This document shows positions 1 to 12,534 of a stretch of 64,000 bases of DNA, piece after piece; position 1 is the stretch's first letter, and every line of letters starts with the position of its first letter. The notes beneath the pieces were generated by a model that saw only the letters and a list, made by a program, of their open reading frames with translations, made no database searches and was not told where the DNA came from. The DNA is taken from the NCBI GenBank assembly GCA_022376465.1, contig JACDTU010000001.1:1240001-1304000 (forward strand). Direction: 5' to 3'. This DNA is from Cubamyces lactineus. Its lineage: Eukaryota; Basidiomycota; Agaricomycetes; Polyporales; Polyporaceae. Position numbers and translations under genes: made by a program.

Positions 1-1546
1 AGCAAATTATCAGGCAAGGAGAAAGAGACCGTGGAGACAGGTCTCAAGCGCAGTCGCTCTTCGTCCCTTGCTGCTGCAACCGGTCCCCAACGAGTTCCCC
101 TTGGTCCCACCAGGGTTTCCACTGCTGTTGCCCCTTCACAAGTCCATGCACGCCCGGTACCCGCGCGCGTCTACAGACCACACATCCCTCTACCAACAAC
201 ACGTCGCGTCCCTGTCCCCCAAGAGCCCGTTACGCACGTTGCAGTACCCGAAGTTCACGAAGATGTCATGGATGTCGAGGATCACCATGCGACCCATGTC
301 GTCGGCCAGTACGCCGCCGAGGAGGACGAGCTTCAGCTCAGCGATCGGGAAGAGGAAATCCTCCAGGACGAGGATGATGAGGGTGAGGTGAGCGAAGATG
401 AGGAGCCTCTTGCGAAACGGCCGAGGGTATGGCCCGACGTCTCTACCGAGCGTGCGCAGCGATACCGTCGCGAGATTGAGGAGATCAAGGAGCACTTCCA
501 CGATGAGATCGAGGACCACGATACGACAATGGTATCAGAGTACGCAGATGACATCTTCGATTACATGCAAGAGCTTGAGGTGAGTAGACCATGTCTTCTG
601 AACCTTTCTCTATCCATGACTCACGTTGGCTGTAGGAGGAAGTCATGCCCGATGCGGACTACATGGACAGCCAGACCGAGATCAACTGGCAGATGCGACA
701 AACCTTGGTTGACTGGCTCTTGCAAGTACATTTGCGTTACCACCTACTTCCTGAGACCCTCTGGATCGCGATCAACATCGTGGACCGTTTCCTCACGAAG
801 CGCGCCGTCTCTCTTATGAAGCTCCAGCTGGTCGGTGTCACGGCCATGTTCATCGCTGCGAAATACGAGGAGATCCTCGCCCCTTCAGTTGAGGAGTTCG
901 TCTTCATGACAGAACGCGGGTACACGAAGGAGGAGATCTTGAAGGGCGAGCGCATCATGCTCCAGACCCTCGATTTCAAGATCAGCCACTACTGTTCGCC
1001 ATACAGCTGGATGCGCAGAATCAGCAAAGCGGACGACTACGACATCCAGACACGCACACTGAGCAAGTTCCTGACGGAGGTCACCCTTCTCGACCACAGG
1101 TTCTTGCGTGTCAAGCCCAGCCTTGTCGCCGCGATTGGCATGTACACGGCGAGGAAGATGTTGGGGGGAGACTGGGTACGTGGCCGTTCCTCTCGACATC
1201 CTGCTTCATATACTGCGCGGAACGCGGAGGGCACGCTGCCATCACGCTGCTTGCCTTTCTGCTTTCGTTGTATGTCATGGGCACGTGATGATGACGGCAG
1301 ACGGTTTGACTGACATGTGTCGTTGCACAGAACGAGGCGTTTGTGTACTACTCCGGGTTCCCGGAGGAGCACCTTATCCCTGGCCACAAGTTGCTCGTGC
1401 AGAAGCTTGCTGAAGAGGGCTTCTCACAACAGCACGTCTGCAAGAAGTACGCCACGAAGAAGTTCCTGAAGGCGTCTCTCTACGCGGTGGACTGGGCACA
1501 TCTGCACTTGCATGAGGCGATCGGTGAAGAGATGATCGACGAGTAG
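1..1546 (+). CDS. G2/mitotic B-type cyclin, 5' end outside window
   Basis: Regulatory subunit of the mitotic cyclin-dependent kinase (nucleus/cytoplasm), needed for entry into mitosis. The frame is open to base 1, so the start codon lies upstream. Three exons are visible: 1-579, 636-1175 and 1331-1546. The N-terminal exon is basic, proline-rich and then acidic, with a long E/D stretch, as in other Clb-type cyclins. The first cyclin fold starts at MRQTLVDWLLQVH and runs through AAKYEEI; this is the classical B-cyclin box. The second cyclin fold follows (TLSKFLTEVTLLDH onward, continuing in exon 3 to AVDWAHLH). At least 444 residues are present, in line with fungal B cyclins. A KEN or D-box would be expected in the missing or N-terminal part and was not located with certainty. 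The family call is secure; the exact paralogue is not. Confidence 0.93.
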
Positions 1547-3264
1547 TCGCACCATCCTTCGCTTCGATCTTATGGACTCATTCGTATGCATATGCCTATG
1601 TCGTATGCAGCCTCGCTCGCCTACATCGTCGTCCTCCGTACTCGCCCCCCCATCGCCGTGGTCGTAATCACCTGTCCCTGTCCATGCCTACCCCTCAAAC
1701 CCGCACGCTACGCCGCCGTCATGATCTAGCTCGATTTCTCGTCCCATCTCCCATTCTCATTTCATCCACATCGTCTGCATCTCATCAACTCCACACGTGT
1801 TTGATTATTATCACTATCATCGCCCCGTCCACTGCCTACACGTCCTGTCCGTCCACTTGGCATGTCATCGTTATGTTTGTCATTCAGCTGCTTTCTCCCG
1901 CTCTCGGTTCGATTCCCCCTCGCATCTACCAGCAAGCTCCTCCAGCCATGACGGACACGTACGCGCGCTTATGCCAGGTGCTATATCGTGTGGCCAGTGT
2001 CTGGATTCGACTCTCGCTGCGCGTCTCTCATCCTCTCTCTCTCTCTCATTTTGTCATGAGTCCATCGCCCTCTGCCGTATACGCCGTGCGGACTCGGAAG
2101 TACTCGTCGCGCCCATTACGCTCGTTTGACCCGGACCCCGTATGCATCCTCCCTGATCGCTTTGTCTATGCCTCTCGCCAGCCAGCTTACTCGATCGCCA
2201 CCCTTTCACATCTTGTATCATATTTCCTTCATATTTCACCGCCATCTTATCTCTCTTTTTTCTTTTTACAAGTTTGCTCTCGATTTGTTCGTCCCATCCC
2301 TTGCGCATTTTATCTCTCCGGATGGCGTCTCTCGTTTCAACGACGATCGTTCCATCCTACTTTCGTTACCCCACCCTACACGATGATTCCCCCGTCTCCT
2401 GTTCGCGTTGTCGGTCGAAAATTACCTCACCTCATCGCCCTTGTGTTATTACTATCTCTTATTGACATATCCCTCCCGCGTTCTTACACTTTTTATCTAC
2501 ACGCCTTCTGCCGCTCCGCACGCGCCGCCGAACCCTCCGAACGAAAGCGGGCGGCCCTGTGCCGCAACGGTGACATGTGGCATCCGTTCGAATTCGGTCC
2601 CGGTTTCGGTCCCTTTTTTCTTTCACTCACTCTCCGTTTTATCGACCCATCTTGCACCAAACGTTTGGGTGGTTGCGGTCAGGTAGCTTCCTCCCGGGTG
2701 GGTATACGTCGATACAAGCGCATCTTGTACCAGTATATCTGCGCTGGGCGCCCCCTCCTCGTACGCACGACTCGGTGTTATTTATCAAAAGTAGCTCATT
2801 GGCTCTGGAATGGTTGTTTTTGCGTGTGCTGTGAGTGACTGTGAGTGGCCGTTGGTCGGATGCTGGTGAGTTGTGGGGGAAGGAGGAATTCACATGGGAT
2901 TGACGCGGGCCACGATCGGGGGATGGGGAGATTCACATGGGACTGGCGCTGGGCAGGTTGTGCGTCATGGGGACAGACTTGTTGCTGCTCTCCTCTCCTG
3001 GCGCGCTCACTGGCAAAGCCAACGAACGCATACGTACACACTCAGCGGTGCATCACAAACAGGCAGAGTCTGTCCCTGCCCCAAGCACCGAGTGACACCA
3101 CCCCAGCCCATACTCGGCACTACCTCCCAGTCCACACGCGTTCCTGTGATTTGCCCCGGGTGCAGTTCCCGCCTTATATCTCCTCCCTTCTCCGGCCCTC
3201 CTCCCCATCCCATCTTTTGCCCTCCCCATCACCTGCGGAACCGACACTACATACACCGTGAAGC
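1547..3264. other. Long intergenic stretch, pyrimidine-rich; cyclin 3' UTR and dehydrogenase promoter
   Basis: No gene is supported here. Bases 1600-2500 are strongly C/T-rich on the plus strand, which opens a stop-free frame (1684-2838) without domain-like composition. Around 2885-2950 a short motif (attcacatgg followed by gactggcgc or gattgacgc) occurs twice. A TATA-like cttatatct lies at about 3172, roughly 90 bp before the next start codon. This may serve as core promoter of the downstream gene. Confidence 0.5.
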
Positions 3265-5981
3265 ATGGCAACCAAGGAAATGAAGCGGTTCACGCGAGAG
3301 GAGGTCGCAAAGGTGCGTGTCCGCCGCTCGTCCTATGCGGGAACTTGGCATGCTCATGCTTGGGTCGCCTTCTGCAGCATAATACAGAGGACAGTCTCGT
3401 GAGTCTCCCCGTGCGGCCTTGGAGTGGACAGGTGGCTGAACTATACACAGTGGGTCATCATTGATTCTAGGGTGTTTGACGTGACGCGCTTCCGCAACCT
3501 ACACCCCGGAGGCGCGAGCGTGTTCATGGACGAGGGCATCCGTACGTAGCTACTTCCTCCACCCCCCTCCCTCTCAAATTCCCTGCGCGCGCCCGGCTAT
3601 TGCGGCCCCGCAAGCGTTTCGTCTTGGCAGCGGCAGCGACAGCTCACCGCGCTCCGTTCCAGCCGGCCAGGACGCGACCGAGGCGTTCTTCGGCTTGCAC
3701 CGCTACGAGGTTCTCGAGAAGCCCCAGTACGCGCGCCTCCAGATCGGCGTCATCGACGGCGAGGAGCCCCAGATCCAGGGCGGCATCATCCGCGGCGCGG
3801 TCAGCAAGGTTCCGTACGCCGAGCCGACGTGGCTCTCGGAGGGGTTCAAGAGCCCTTATTACAAGGAGGTGAGTGTGCACGCGCACGTTGCTCGAGAATT
3901 GGCGGAGCGGGAGGGTGACATTGACGGACGTCCGGCAGAGCCACCGCAGGTTACAGCAAGCCGTCCGCAAATTTGTCGATGAGGTCGTATATCCAGATGC
4001 ACAGGTATGCACGCAGCGCGCCGAGTACTGCTCCGGCAGCCGGGCGCAGGGTTTTGGTGACCGCAGTGCGCTCATATGAGGGGTGGATCTGCGTTGCAGG
4101 ATCGAGAGCTGGACGGGAAGCGGCCGTCGCAGAGCGTCTTGGACAAGATGGCGTGAGTTTCGCCCGCGCGCAGTTACGCCTCGTATGATGTTCGCTAAGC
4201 CCGACGGACGCTGTATCAGGGAACTCAATCTGCACGCGATGCGCATGGGCCCGGGCAAGCACCTCAAGGGCCTCACGTTGATGGGTGGCATCGTCTCGCC
4301 CGAAGAGGTACGACTGCGCTCCTTCATGGCGTCGGCAGCGTAGAGGCTGATCGTGCATACCGCATACAGTTTGACTATTTCCATGAGGTGCGTCCGAGAC
4401 CCCCGCAGGCTTCCTCGGCAGCTCCTGAGAGGAGGATTATCGCCCTAGCTCGTCATCTCGCAAGAAATCGCGCGGTGCGGTGCGCGCGGGTACGGCGACG
4501 GGCTCATGTCGGGCTGCGTCATCGGCCTGCCCCCGGTGCTCAACTTTGGCTCGCCCGAGCTCAAGGCGCGCATCGTTCCCGAAATCCTGAGCGGCAAGAA
4601 GTTCATCTGTCTCGCCGTGTCCGAGGCGTACGCGGGGAGCGACGTGTTTGGGCTGCAGACGACGGCGACGAAGACGGAGGACGGCAAGCACTGGATCATC
4701 ACCGGCACGAAGAAGTGGATCACGAACGGGACGTGAGTGGCGCCATGTTCTTGTTGCGCTCAGGGTCTGACATGGTTTCTTTCTTTTGGTGCAGTTTCGC
4801 TGACTAGTGAGTGGAGTGTCATACTAGCTGTGTGCTGTGCCGAGACAGGTTTGTTCACCGGACGCGCCGCAGTTTCACGGTCGGATGCAAGACAGAGGTG
4901 AGCTCCTACTACCGTTTCCGTGACGAACCCACCCCCCGTCGTATGAGTCGATACTGAACGATCCGGCAGGACGGCTTCACCGTGATCCTCGTCGAGCGGG
5001 GCGAGGGCGTGTCGACGAAGCCGATCAAGACCTCGTACTCGCCCTCTGCGGGCACGGCGTACGTCACGTTCGACCACGTCAAGGTCCCGGTCGAGAACAC
5101 GCTCGGGGAGGAGGGCGGCGGCATCTTCGTCATGCTCAGCAACTTCAACCACGAGCGGTGGGTGATGTGCTGCATCAACGTCCGCGCGCAGCGGCTCGTC
5201 GTCGAGGAGTGCATGAAGTCAGTCCACATTCCCTCCCCTTTTTTGCGTACGGTTTGCTGATACGATTTGTCGTGTCGTCCGGCAGGTGGGTGAACCAGCG
5301 CAAGGCGTTCGGCAGGCCGTTGCACTCTCTCGCCGTCATCCGCAGCAAGCTCGCAGGAATGATCTCGCGCGTCGAGAGCCTGCAAAGTTGGCTCGAGAGC
5401 GTCACGTACCAGATGTGCAACATGGTACGTTCTGCCCCTCCTCTCCCTCCCCCTCCGTGTCGTTCGCGCTTCGCCATGACTACGAGGAATGCTCACGTCT
5501 GGGCCCCACTTTTTCTGATTACTTTTCTTTGGCGTGCCGCCGCGACAGTCGTACCGGGAGCAAGCGAGCAAGCTCGCGGGCCAGATCGCGTTCCTCAAGT
5601 CGCATATGACGCGCGGCGCCCAGCTCACCGCCGCGGACGCGGTGCAGATCTTTGGCGGGCGCGGGATCACGCAGACGGGGATGGGCAAGTTCATCGAGCA
5701 CGTAAGTGTCGTGTCGCCCTCTTACCCTACTCTCGCCGGCTCGACACGGGATGTACGTTGCGGGATCGCGGTTTGCTGACATGTGGTGCCGTTTGCCGTG
5801 TAGTACCACCGTACGGTCACGTTCGACGCGCTCCTCGGAGGAGGTGAGTGCAATCTGCGTTTGTTTGGAGCGAGCTCGGACGAGTGCTGATACGGTACTG
5901 GGGCGCGCAGCGGAGGACGTGCTCGCGGACCTGGGCGTCCGGCAGGCGATTCGGGGCATGCCCTCGGACGTGCGGTTGTGA
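3265..5981 (+). CDS. Acyl-CoA dehydrogenase with N-terminal cytochrome b5 domain (copy 1)
   Basis: Flavin-dependent oxidation of an acyl-CoA, with electrons probably passed through a fused cytochrome b5 domain; substrate unknown. I see 16 exons totalling 1563 nt (520 aa): 3265-3312, 3378-3398, 3451-3541, 3663-3868, 3939-4004, 4100-4152, 4220-4307, 4370-4387, 4449-4732, 4795-4806, 4873-4897, 4970-5217, 5286-5424, 5549-5701, 5804-5843, 5911-5981. Residues 1-75 form the b5 domain, with the haem motif HPGG and a second histidine in GLHRYE. The dehydrogenase part carries SEAYAGSD, KKWITNGT, NHERW and, near the C-terminus, IFGGRGIT with TGMGK. Exons as short as 12, 18 and 21 nt are needed to keep the frame, and the paralogue at 59573 has the same pattern. 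Chosen start: the first ATG before the b5 motif, MATKEMKRFTREEV. Confidence 0.93.
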
Positions 5982-6447
5982 GGTCGCGGCAGGCTTTCTT
6001 GGCCTGCTCACGGGCATACGGTGGTCGCAGTCCAGCAGTGGTCTGTCCATGTTGGACGAGCGTGCTATCATATCATATCCTATGATTTTACTCTTGTTGG
6101 ATTCGAGTATATCGACGGTCTCCGGTGCGAGACCGGTTAGTAGCGCTAGCGTAGCTTATCTATTTTATTTTAGAGGACTCGGAACGTTTGTTGTGTCGAC
6201 GTGGATGTCTACACGCTTTGTGCACCTTTTTTGCCTATACATACACTGTACACCGTGCGTCGAATCGCTTTCGCGTGTAGTGAAGCGCTGACGCCTGATG
6301 GTGAGCGGAACGCGCCCTTGGCTGACATTGATCGTCTTGAGCTTGCACTCAGCTCTGAGCAGTACGGCTGCATACGCATAGGGACCGCACCCCTCATTCT
6401 TTGACTAACTCTGGTCACCAGCGAGTGAGCGATGGAGTTCCACATCA
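5982..6447. other. Intergenic: convergent 3' ends of dehydrogenase and NTPase gene A
   Basis: No gene is seen. It holds the dehydrogenase 3' flank, a short repeat (6272-6369) and the outer edge of inverted-duplication arm 1, where the similarity to the 3' flank of gene D stops near 6370. Confidence 0.5.
6272..6369 (+). repeat. Short dispersed repeat R, copy 1
   Basis: It matches the reverse complement of 17817-17896 over most of its length: gtgaagcgc-gacgcctgat, then gtcttgagcttgcactcagc and ctgagcagtac. Copy 1 carries about 20 extra bases after gcctgat. In the sense direction of the NTPase genes it lies directly downstream of gene A and directly upstream of gene C. Confidence 0.75.
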
Positions 6448-9400
6448 TCAGCCCAGTCGAAGCACGGCTTGTTCCGCCTGAGTCCACATAGGCTTCATCC
6501 GTCGAACGCATTCTAGGTATTCCGGCGCATTCCTCGCATGCTCGTCCAATACGCTGCGAGTCGCAAGCAGAGAGGCGTATTGGTGCTCTTGTTGAGATCC
6601 TATGACCCCGTAGATCTCCGATGAGCAGCCATACGCCTTGATCTCGTAGCGAGGGTCCTCTGGCGCGTTGCGCGCGGATCGAAGACCAAGGGATGCTGGG
6701 CGCGTAGATACCTTGACACCAGCGGAGGGTCGTTCTGTGTTGCCCTCCGCGTCGTCATTGCCACGAATGCCGAGGTGCATTTCGATGATAATGCAGGGAT
6801 GGCCCACTATCATCCCTTTTGAGGGTTCGACGAACACGGATGCCTTCGTTGCTCGTGCCTTCACTCGGATGAGGATGAACGTGACATGCGAGGGGTCAAT
6901 CTGCGTATCCTTCATCAACACCGGGATCGCGACGTCCCAGCTGGGCTGCGAGTGGTAGCCCTGGAACGCCATGCCCCGTGCGAGCGCGGCGGCGCCCGCG
7001 TGCGTGTCGACCATGACCTTGCTACCGAGCCGTACGAAGTGCGAAAAGCGCACATAGGCCCCGTCGAATGCCTTGTCAAGAGTGACCGGCTGGTTGACGT
7101 GACGCGCATTGGCAGGGAAACAATCCCGGATGCTCTCGTGGTGGCCCGCAGTGAGCAGAGCTTTCAAGAACGTCAGCACTGGGACTTTCCGGCTCCAGTT
7201 GGTCGCCGCTGCAGGATCGCTCAGCGAGCGCTGCGGGGCCTGCGCCTTGTCATGCGCGAAGATCAGGAGAAGCCGGGCAACAAGCTCTCCCCGCTGGCCC
7301 TTGTCCAACAGCCCGTGCTTGAACCCTTCTGTAAGGCTACGCACCAGGTCCAAGCCGAACTCGTTCATCAGCTTGGCTGCAGCATGAGCGAGGATAGGCT
7401 CGGACGGCGTGCCTGCCCGCATGTACTCTCGGTGCTGTGGGATGCTGGACGCGATGAGCGTATGGTTGGATAGGAGGTTGTGCATGACGTCGCGTGCACT
7501 CTCTCGGCTGATGTCGAAGTCGAGGAGAACCCGCGTGGCGAGAGCAGCCAGTTCCACCCCAAGGGATAGGATGTTGACATCGGCGGCCGCGTCGTTGTGG
7601 GCACGGGATACCTGGACATACTCTTCAGGAGTACGGCCGACGAGTTTCGTGAAGGCAAAGTCGATGATCCCAGCCACAGAGTCTTGCAGCCCGGCCTCTT
7701 TGACCGCCTGCAAGCGCGCGTCGAAGCTGCGGAAATTCTCAGCTTGGCATGCATGCGATCATAGGGTGACGACGTACACCGGTCTTCCATACTTTGCCAT
7801 ATACTCAGCCGTCGCTGCATCATCCAGCGTGATTGTACCCGGCCTGTATATCGGTCGCCCTCGCAGGCTGATACTGCAGTCGAAGGGCACCTCTGTCCAG
7901 GGAGCCTGGTGGAAAGCGTAAGGACCTACGCCACGCGCAGAGTGGACACGACGATACATAGGAGCGCCAAGGTCGAGGCGCGAGTGTGTTGAGAGTGAGA
8001 TGGTGAAGTACGGGTTATACGGGCCAAAGTCTTGTAGCGCGGAGAGCAAAACGTCGTAACATGATGATCCGTCATCGTCACCGTCCCAGGCGCTACCAAC
8101 GTGGACATTTGACAATCCGTCAACCCCGTCGAGTGTGAAGAGGATCAAGACCGGGGGAGCAGTCACGTCCGGAGAGACACGGCTTTTGATTGCATCCACC
8201 AGGGGCTGGAGACCGTTCTTCAGGTAAAACTCGGATTCTGCCTCTTTCGGGAAATTGTCCATCGGCGGCGCATTCTACGTTGACGGGTGAGCTCCAGACG
8301 GACAATCGCATCGTAGATTCCGACTGACCGCAACACACTTCTTGTTCATCTCCGCCCGCCTACTTTCCGTAGCTCCACCGGACTCTGACAGGTATGCTCG
8401 CCAGGCGGACGCGAGGTCACTGAACGATTTGTATGTCTCGTCGGACGGCATCTTTTCCAGATACTCGAGCGCAGTCTTTATCAGGCTGCGCAGAAAGCAT
8501 CGATGTCGCGCTTTGGCCGGCTTTCGATCACTCGTAGCTGTCAGGTACTCGGCGACGTTTCCGTCAGGCTCCGGGTAGACTGCAAAGCTCATGGTCATTG
8601 CCATTTGCGCACATTATGAGATGATGACTCACCATTGCTCTTATTCTCCAGCCGACCGTGAACGTTGAGCGGTAGCGTGAAGATGAGACTTGCCACCTCA
8701 TGAGCCAGTCTGGACTTGCCAGTCCCCGAGCTCTGGACGATGGGCAGGATGTTGTGGTACAGCCCACGACTTGGAGATGAGGTTTTTCCCGCCTTGATGT
8801 CCATCATCCAATCATGAAGATATTGGTGATACTCTCCGACGAATGGCGTGCCCCACGCTGTTATGGTCGCTGGATCATCACAAGCAGTCACTATGTAAAC
8901 GCTGGCCAAATCGTAGGCAAGCAGTACGCACCGTGGCCTGAGGGGTGATGTATACGTTGCGTGGGCTCGCATCAGTTGTTTCGACGGGCACATCCGAGCA
9001 TAGTCCACGTACGTTCGTTCAAAGCCTTTGCAGACAAAGTTGTGACGTCGAAGCGGAACGGATTCTGGAATAGCTCTGAGGAGAATGGATGAGCGCTACA
9101 GAGTACATGAATTGAAGTTATGATGCACCCACTGAACCGCCGGACCTCCTTGAACGTGCCTTGTTCGCCCTGCGCAATCAGAGTGTCGAGCAGCTTGCAG
9201 ACGAGTTGTCCCAGTTGCAAGTTCCGGACTTCCTTCCATTTGTCGTAGACAGCATTGTCTGTCAGAAAGGGTTCGCCGCTGCTGGCGATGTCATACAAAG
9301 CGTGGAACGTGTCCTTGAGGCTGAGTGGTGAGTACCGCCTGAGCTTAGAGAGCACCCTCTTGTCGGCTTCACGATGCGCCTCATCGGGCATGCTGTCTTC

Positions 9401-9502
9401 ATCCGCAGCAATGCGTTCAAACGATAATTTCCCTGTTATCCAAACGACACGGTCGATCTCTGCGAGCAGGGACGTCACGGTGGGGGAAACGCCCATATGC
9501 AT
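6448..9502 (-). CDS. Gene A: large P-loop NTPase with nuclease-like C-terminus, probably decaying
   Basis: Diverged mirror copy of gene D (21066-24115) with the same exon order. The N-terminal exon (9502 downward, MHMGVSPTVTSLLAEIDRVV) is followed by the P-loop exon with IIQSSGTGKSRLAHEVA, a helical exon, the Walker B exon and a long C-terminal exon (7713 to 6448). Three changes separate it from D. The Walker B stretch reads LFTLDGVD instead of LFTLDEVD. The C-terminal motif reads LIRVK instead of LIQVK. A 4-nt length difference near 6480 replaces the last residues (FDWADDAELYR in D) with VLRLG and an early stop. No other stop codon was found, so it may still be translated, but catalytic competence is doubtful. 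It shares orientation with B, 450 bp away. The function of the family is unknown; Crinkler/RHS-like NTPase-nuclease is an inference. Confidence 0.7.
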
Positions 9503-9954
9503 GGTGCCGCGTCGATGGTAGTATAGAAGTTATGTGCTGCCTGAGCTCGATAGAGGGTGAACGGGGCGATAAGGGTGTGAATAGCGCAGAAAGTCGTTCA
9601 CCTCGATGTGCCGTCCGTCGCAACGTATAGCTTGGAGCTACCAAAGCGGATCGATTGTTGATGGATCTGCGCAAGGAGCTGCACAAGGTCAAGGAGGCCA
9701 CGCCACGGGCGCAAGCTCAATGTCGCTTAGGTTGCCGAACTTGTGCCTGACGCGGACGGCTTGCAATTTTGTACCCAGGCCCATCGCCCAGCGCAATGAC
9801 ATGCAACACACCGTCGCGGATACGCGCACACACAATCGAATGAAGATAATAGTTGCACTGATATGCACAAAGAGCGAGCACCAGAAGTTCATCACAGTCA
9901 TTGGAAGGACGCAACAATGTTCATACGTTGCTCGAAACAATAGCTTACAGAGCT
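9503..9954. other. Spacer between genes B and A
   Basis: Homologous to, but clearly diverged from, the spacer 20551-21065 of the other arm (for example ctattgtttcgag against ctattgtcccgac). No gene is supported; it should contain the promoter of A and the 3' flank of B. Confidence 0.5.
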
Positions 9955-12534
9955 TCAAACAACGAACACTCCTTCCACAGGATGCTCAACAGACTCGGCA
10001 CCTTGCAACACAGGATCCGCTGCCCAATCATAGCACGCCGGTATACGATCCCATGCTGCCTTCATGCGTTGGACGTGCGCAATGCCCATCGCATCTTGAC
10101 GGGCATGTTGTGAGACGATCGGATCGGTCGACAAGAGAGATGCATAGTGCTCTTTGTTCTCCTCATCGATGACCTTGTAAACCGCCGGTGAGCAGCCGTA
10201 CGCGGCGAGTTTGTAACAGGCGTGCCCAGGCCCAGGTTTCTCTTCGTTGGGCCCCTCCCCGTCGCTGCTGTCTGAAGTCTTCGTCATCGCTGCACGGCCG
10301 TGGTCGGCCTCCAGCTGCATCACCAGGTGGATAATAGGGTGCTTGTGCGCCAAGCCGTCGAACATCTCGTCCATGTCGTCCGCTGCGGGTGCGCACGAGG
10401 GCTCGTAGCCTGTCTTCAGTTGGATGAACATGTACGACATCACATCTGTGTCGAGCGGAGCATCACCCATGACAATCGGAACCGCGATATCGGCAAAGTC
10501 TCGCCGGGGATTGATCAGAAGCGCACATCCGCGCACCATGGCCGCCAGCCCATCGTTGACATCGAGAGTGCCATCGCCGTCGTGAGGAAAGAAGTGTGTG
10601 AAGCGCACGAAGGCGTCCGCAAAGGCGTCCTGCAGCGGCGGCGCACCGGCAGGTGCGCTCTCCAGCACCGTGTCATGCCATCTGTCCGCGAAGAGTGCAC
10701 GGAGGAACACGACGACCGGCACCGCACGGCTGTACGACGTTCGCTCCTCCTCGGGACCACTGTGTAGAGTGCCCGCACGGTCGTACGCGAACGTGAGGAG
10801 CGTACGGGCCGCGAGCTCACCACGCGGGCCTGTGTGGAGGCGCCCATCCTGGACGAACTGCGCAAGGTCGACCAGCCACTTTATACTCTTTGTGTTCATC
10901 GCCCACGCTGCGGCCTCTACCAGGAGCGGTTCCGACGACGTTCCAGAATCAATGAACTCGTTATGGGTCGGCATGTCGTATATGAGGCGCATGTGGCTGC
11001 AGACCAGCGACTCCGTCAGACTCCGCGACGCAGCGCGTGCAAGGTCGAACTCCAAGTGCAAGCGTGTGCTCAAGATAGCCCAGATCATCTTCTCACTGGC
11101 GCCGTCTTCGTCTATGAACCGATAAGGAAAGATGCAGCAAACGAGCTTGACGAGAGCGAAAGATACGGTCTCCAGGATGACAGCTTGAAGATCGTGCGTT
11201 TGGGCGGCAAGGAGACGTGTCGCAAACCTGAACATCCAGTCAGTTACCATGCAACGCGAACGAACAATCAACGCCTCACAATGGTCGCCCAAACTTGGCC
11301 ATGAATGTCGGTTCTGCAACATCGCCCACTGTCACTGTGCCGGGAGTGAAGAGGGGTCCGGAAAGGGGCACATCGAAAGGGAGTTGGGTGTACGCTTTCT
11401 GGTGTCGGATTGGTGAGCCAGTCCGCCGCACGACGAACGGGTCGGTGGTCATGGTCAGCAGGAATATGGGTTCTGAGGGGCCTAGATCGGTGAAGCTGTC
11501 CAACAACGCATCGTAGACAGTGGTCTTCAGACGGTCTCCAAGTTCCATGGTGGACACATCAGACACCTCGTCGATGTAGATCAGAATGACAACGTCTGGA
11601 TTCTTGAAGTCGTGCGCTAGACGGGACCGTATCGCAGCTGCAAGGCGGCGGGGGCCGTCCTCAGAGGCATTTGCCTTCAGTCTCTCGCGGATCTCTTGCG
11701 CACGTCTATGTTCATCCCAGATCGTGCGAGTCGGATGCACCGACTCCAGCTCGCGATTCAGATTCTCCACGACTCGCAAAGCGGACTGCACTCAGGCAAC
11801 GTGAGAAACATGCCCTCCCATACGCCAGAAACAACGACTTGCCTGCTTCGCACGAGCATACAGCTGCCGCCGGATCGCACGATCGTTCTCCTCGAGGTAG
11901 CGTCTCCACGCCACAGCAAGCTCTGTTTCATCTGTGAAGACGGTTCCCGAGGAGAATTCCGCGATGTATTCCGCTGTGATGCGGAACACTTCTGTCCAAA
12001 AGGCGAGGAGCAATCCATGCGTATTCTTCCTTTTTGCGGCGTGCATTACTCGGCGAGCTTCACGATCAGGGTACGGATATGCTGTCCCAGACTTTGTTGT
12101 CAGTAGAGCGGGTTCGAGCATGATGCGCACGCGCATACATACCCGTGAAGTCGCCGGCAGGGCGTATATTCATTGGTATCGTCACGAAGAATTTGGCGAC
12201 TTCGTGGGCAAGTCGAGACTTGCCTGTACCGGAACTCTGAATGATTGGGAGGATGTTCTTGTACGGCGTGCCATTGGCCTCCTTCTTCATGCTCAAGATG
12301 GCACTGGCTAGCCTCTTGTCGTAATCGCCGATGTATGGTGCCTCCCACGACACCCGCGTCGCTGTGCAGGCATGGAGTTACGCGTAGGACTGCAGATGGA
12401 CCAGATACGAACCTTCCTCTGGGCGGTGGAGGTCGTCAGCTCAATAGTTGGCAAGAACGTTGATGTAACATACTCTGTACCCAATAGAAATATCCACGGT
12501 CACGATTGTCATCTGAGTCGCTGTCAGTGTCCAT
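9955..12534 (-). CDS. Gene B: P-loop NTPase with nuclease-like C-terminus, near-identical twin of C
   Basis: Mirror image of gene C, about 765 residues; see C for the domain description. The start is the ATG at 12534 (MDTDSDSDDNRDRG). The C-terminal 455-residue frame matches C at every position except the last residue (Val here, Ala in C). Reading frames on the opposite strand across 9958-12353 are also identical in both copies, so the DNA itself is essentially identical. A few differences appear in the first intron and at one silent position in exon 1. It uses a GC-AG intron at the same place as C. It is transcribed away from Arp3, with about 317 bp between the two start codons. Confidence 0.8.

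Noticed and set aside
1684..2838. Long stop-free frame of 384 codons on the plus strand
   Set aside because: The stretch is pyrimidine-rich, which depletes stop codons; the product has no domain-like pattern, no introns in an intron-rich genome, and lies right after the cyclin 3' end.
6448..9502. Calling gene A a pseudogene outright
   Set aside because: Apart from the late frameshift its frames and splice sites remain open over about 3 kb, so a non-catalytic but expressed protein is still possible.
11696..12106. Frames on the opposite strand inside genes B and C (also 18399-18809)
   Set aside because: They are shadows of the NTPase exons; their identity in both arms only reflects identical DNA, though it helped to judge nucleotide identity.
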